From assembly GCA_016938155.1 (NCBI GenBank), contig JAFGVF010000336.1, positions 1 through 6,329 of the forward strand: a DNA stretch of 6,329 bases. The letters are read 5' to 3'. Shown here in pieces: positions 6,297-6,329 of this stretch. Each line of letters opens with the position of its first letter. The first letter of the stretch is position 1. The translations under genes were made by a program, and so were the position numbers. The notes under the pieces were generated by a model, which saw only the letters and a list, made by a program, of their open reading frames with translations, ran no database searches and was not told the DNA's origin. Source of the DNA: Candidatus Cloacimonadota bacterium. GTDB taxonomy: Bacteria > Cloacimonadota > Cloacimonadia > Cloacimonadales > JAFGVF01.

Positions 6297-6329
6297 TGGG
6301 TTTACCGTACCTTTCCCGTGGGTCTCCCG
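6297..6329 (+). repeat. Second 11-base tandem array, running off the window edge
   Basis: Three contiguous 11-base units end the window: TGGGTTTACCG (6297-6307), TACCTTTCCCG (6308-6318) and TGGGTCTCCCG (6319-6329). T1, T5, T7 and the final CCG are constant. The consensus is unlike that of the array at 6147-6201, yet the period is identical. The array may continue past the end of the window. Confidence 0.7.

Larger units (their letters stand above)
5477..6329. other. Gene-free, repeat-rich intergenic region
   Basis: No stretch here looks like a real gene. Possible reading frames are all under 85 codons, lack family features, and are built partly from the repeats listed separately. Candidate starts are either without a ribosome binding site or lead into repeat sequence. 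I see no tRNA, rRNA or transposase. The region contains several short palindromes, a 16-base direct repeat, a 14-base tandem duplication and two 11-base tandem arrays. It resembles a chromosomal spacer that has accumulated dispersed repeat elements. A gene may begin beyond the right edge. Confidence 0.75.

Noticed and set aside
6147..6329. CRISPR array
   Set aside because: The units are 11 bases, directly adjacent with no spacers, and diverged; no cas gene is present.

Overview
The window looks like a piece of a low-GC, Gram-negative, probably anaerobic bacterial chromosome. Gram-negative is inferred from a Wza/SLBB-type export protein with a Sec signal peptide plus Lgt. Anaerobic is inferred from an EtfB that resembles the electron-bifurcating group. 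The style of the intergenic repeats is compatible with a Cloacimonadota-like lineage, but that is a weak guess from memory and not a demonstrated assignment.

Positions 178-5352 hold five complete genes, all on the minus strand and tightly packed. In transcription order they are an NAD-dependent sugar-nucleotide epimerase/dehydratase (4393-5352), an SLBB-repeat polysaccharide export protein (2958-4403, overlapping the previous gene by 11 bases), a DegT/DnrJ/EryC1 PLP-dependent sugar aminotransferase (1835-2941, gap 16), an ETF beta subunit (1041-1823, gap 11) and prolipoprotein diacylglyceryl transferase Lgt (178-999, gap 41). They read as one operon. The first three genes form a surface-polysaccharide module: make and modify an NDP-sugar, and export the glycan. 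EtfB (redox metabolism) and Lgt (lipoprotein lipidation) are functionally separate passengers. A 24-base perfect hairpin with a GCGA tetraloop on the transcript separates etfB from lgt and sits where the lgt ribosome binding site should be. Positions 1-177 downstream of lgt hold no gene.

Positions 5353-6329 (about 980 bases) hold no credible gene. The part next to the operon carries a plausible promoter and a strong ribosome binding site. The rest is a patchwork of short repeats: small palindromes, a 22-base hairpin, a 16-base direct repeat whose copies lie 99 bases apart, a 14-base tandem duplication, and two different 11-base tandem arrays (five units at 6147-6201, three units at 6297-6329). 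The second array runs off the window edge. The last 180 bases are visibly richer in GC than the genes. This repeat-dense spacer, and especially the 11-base periodicity, is the least explained part of the window.
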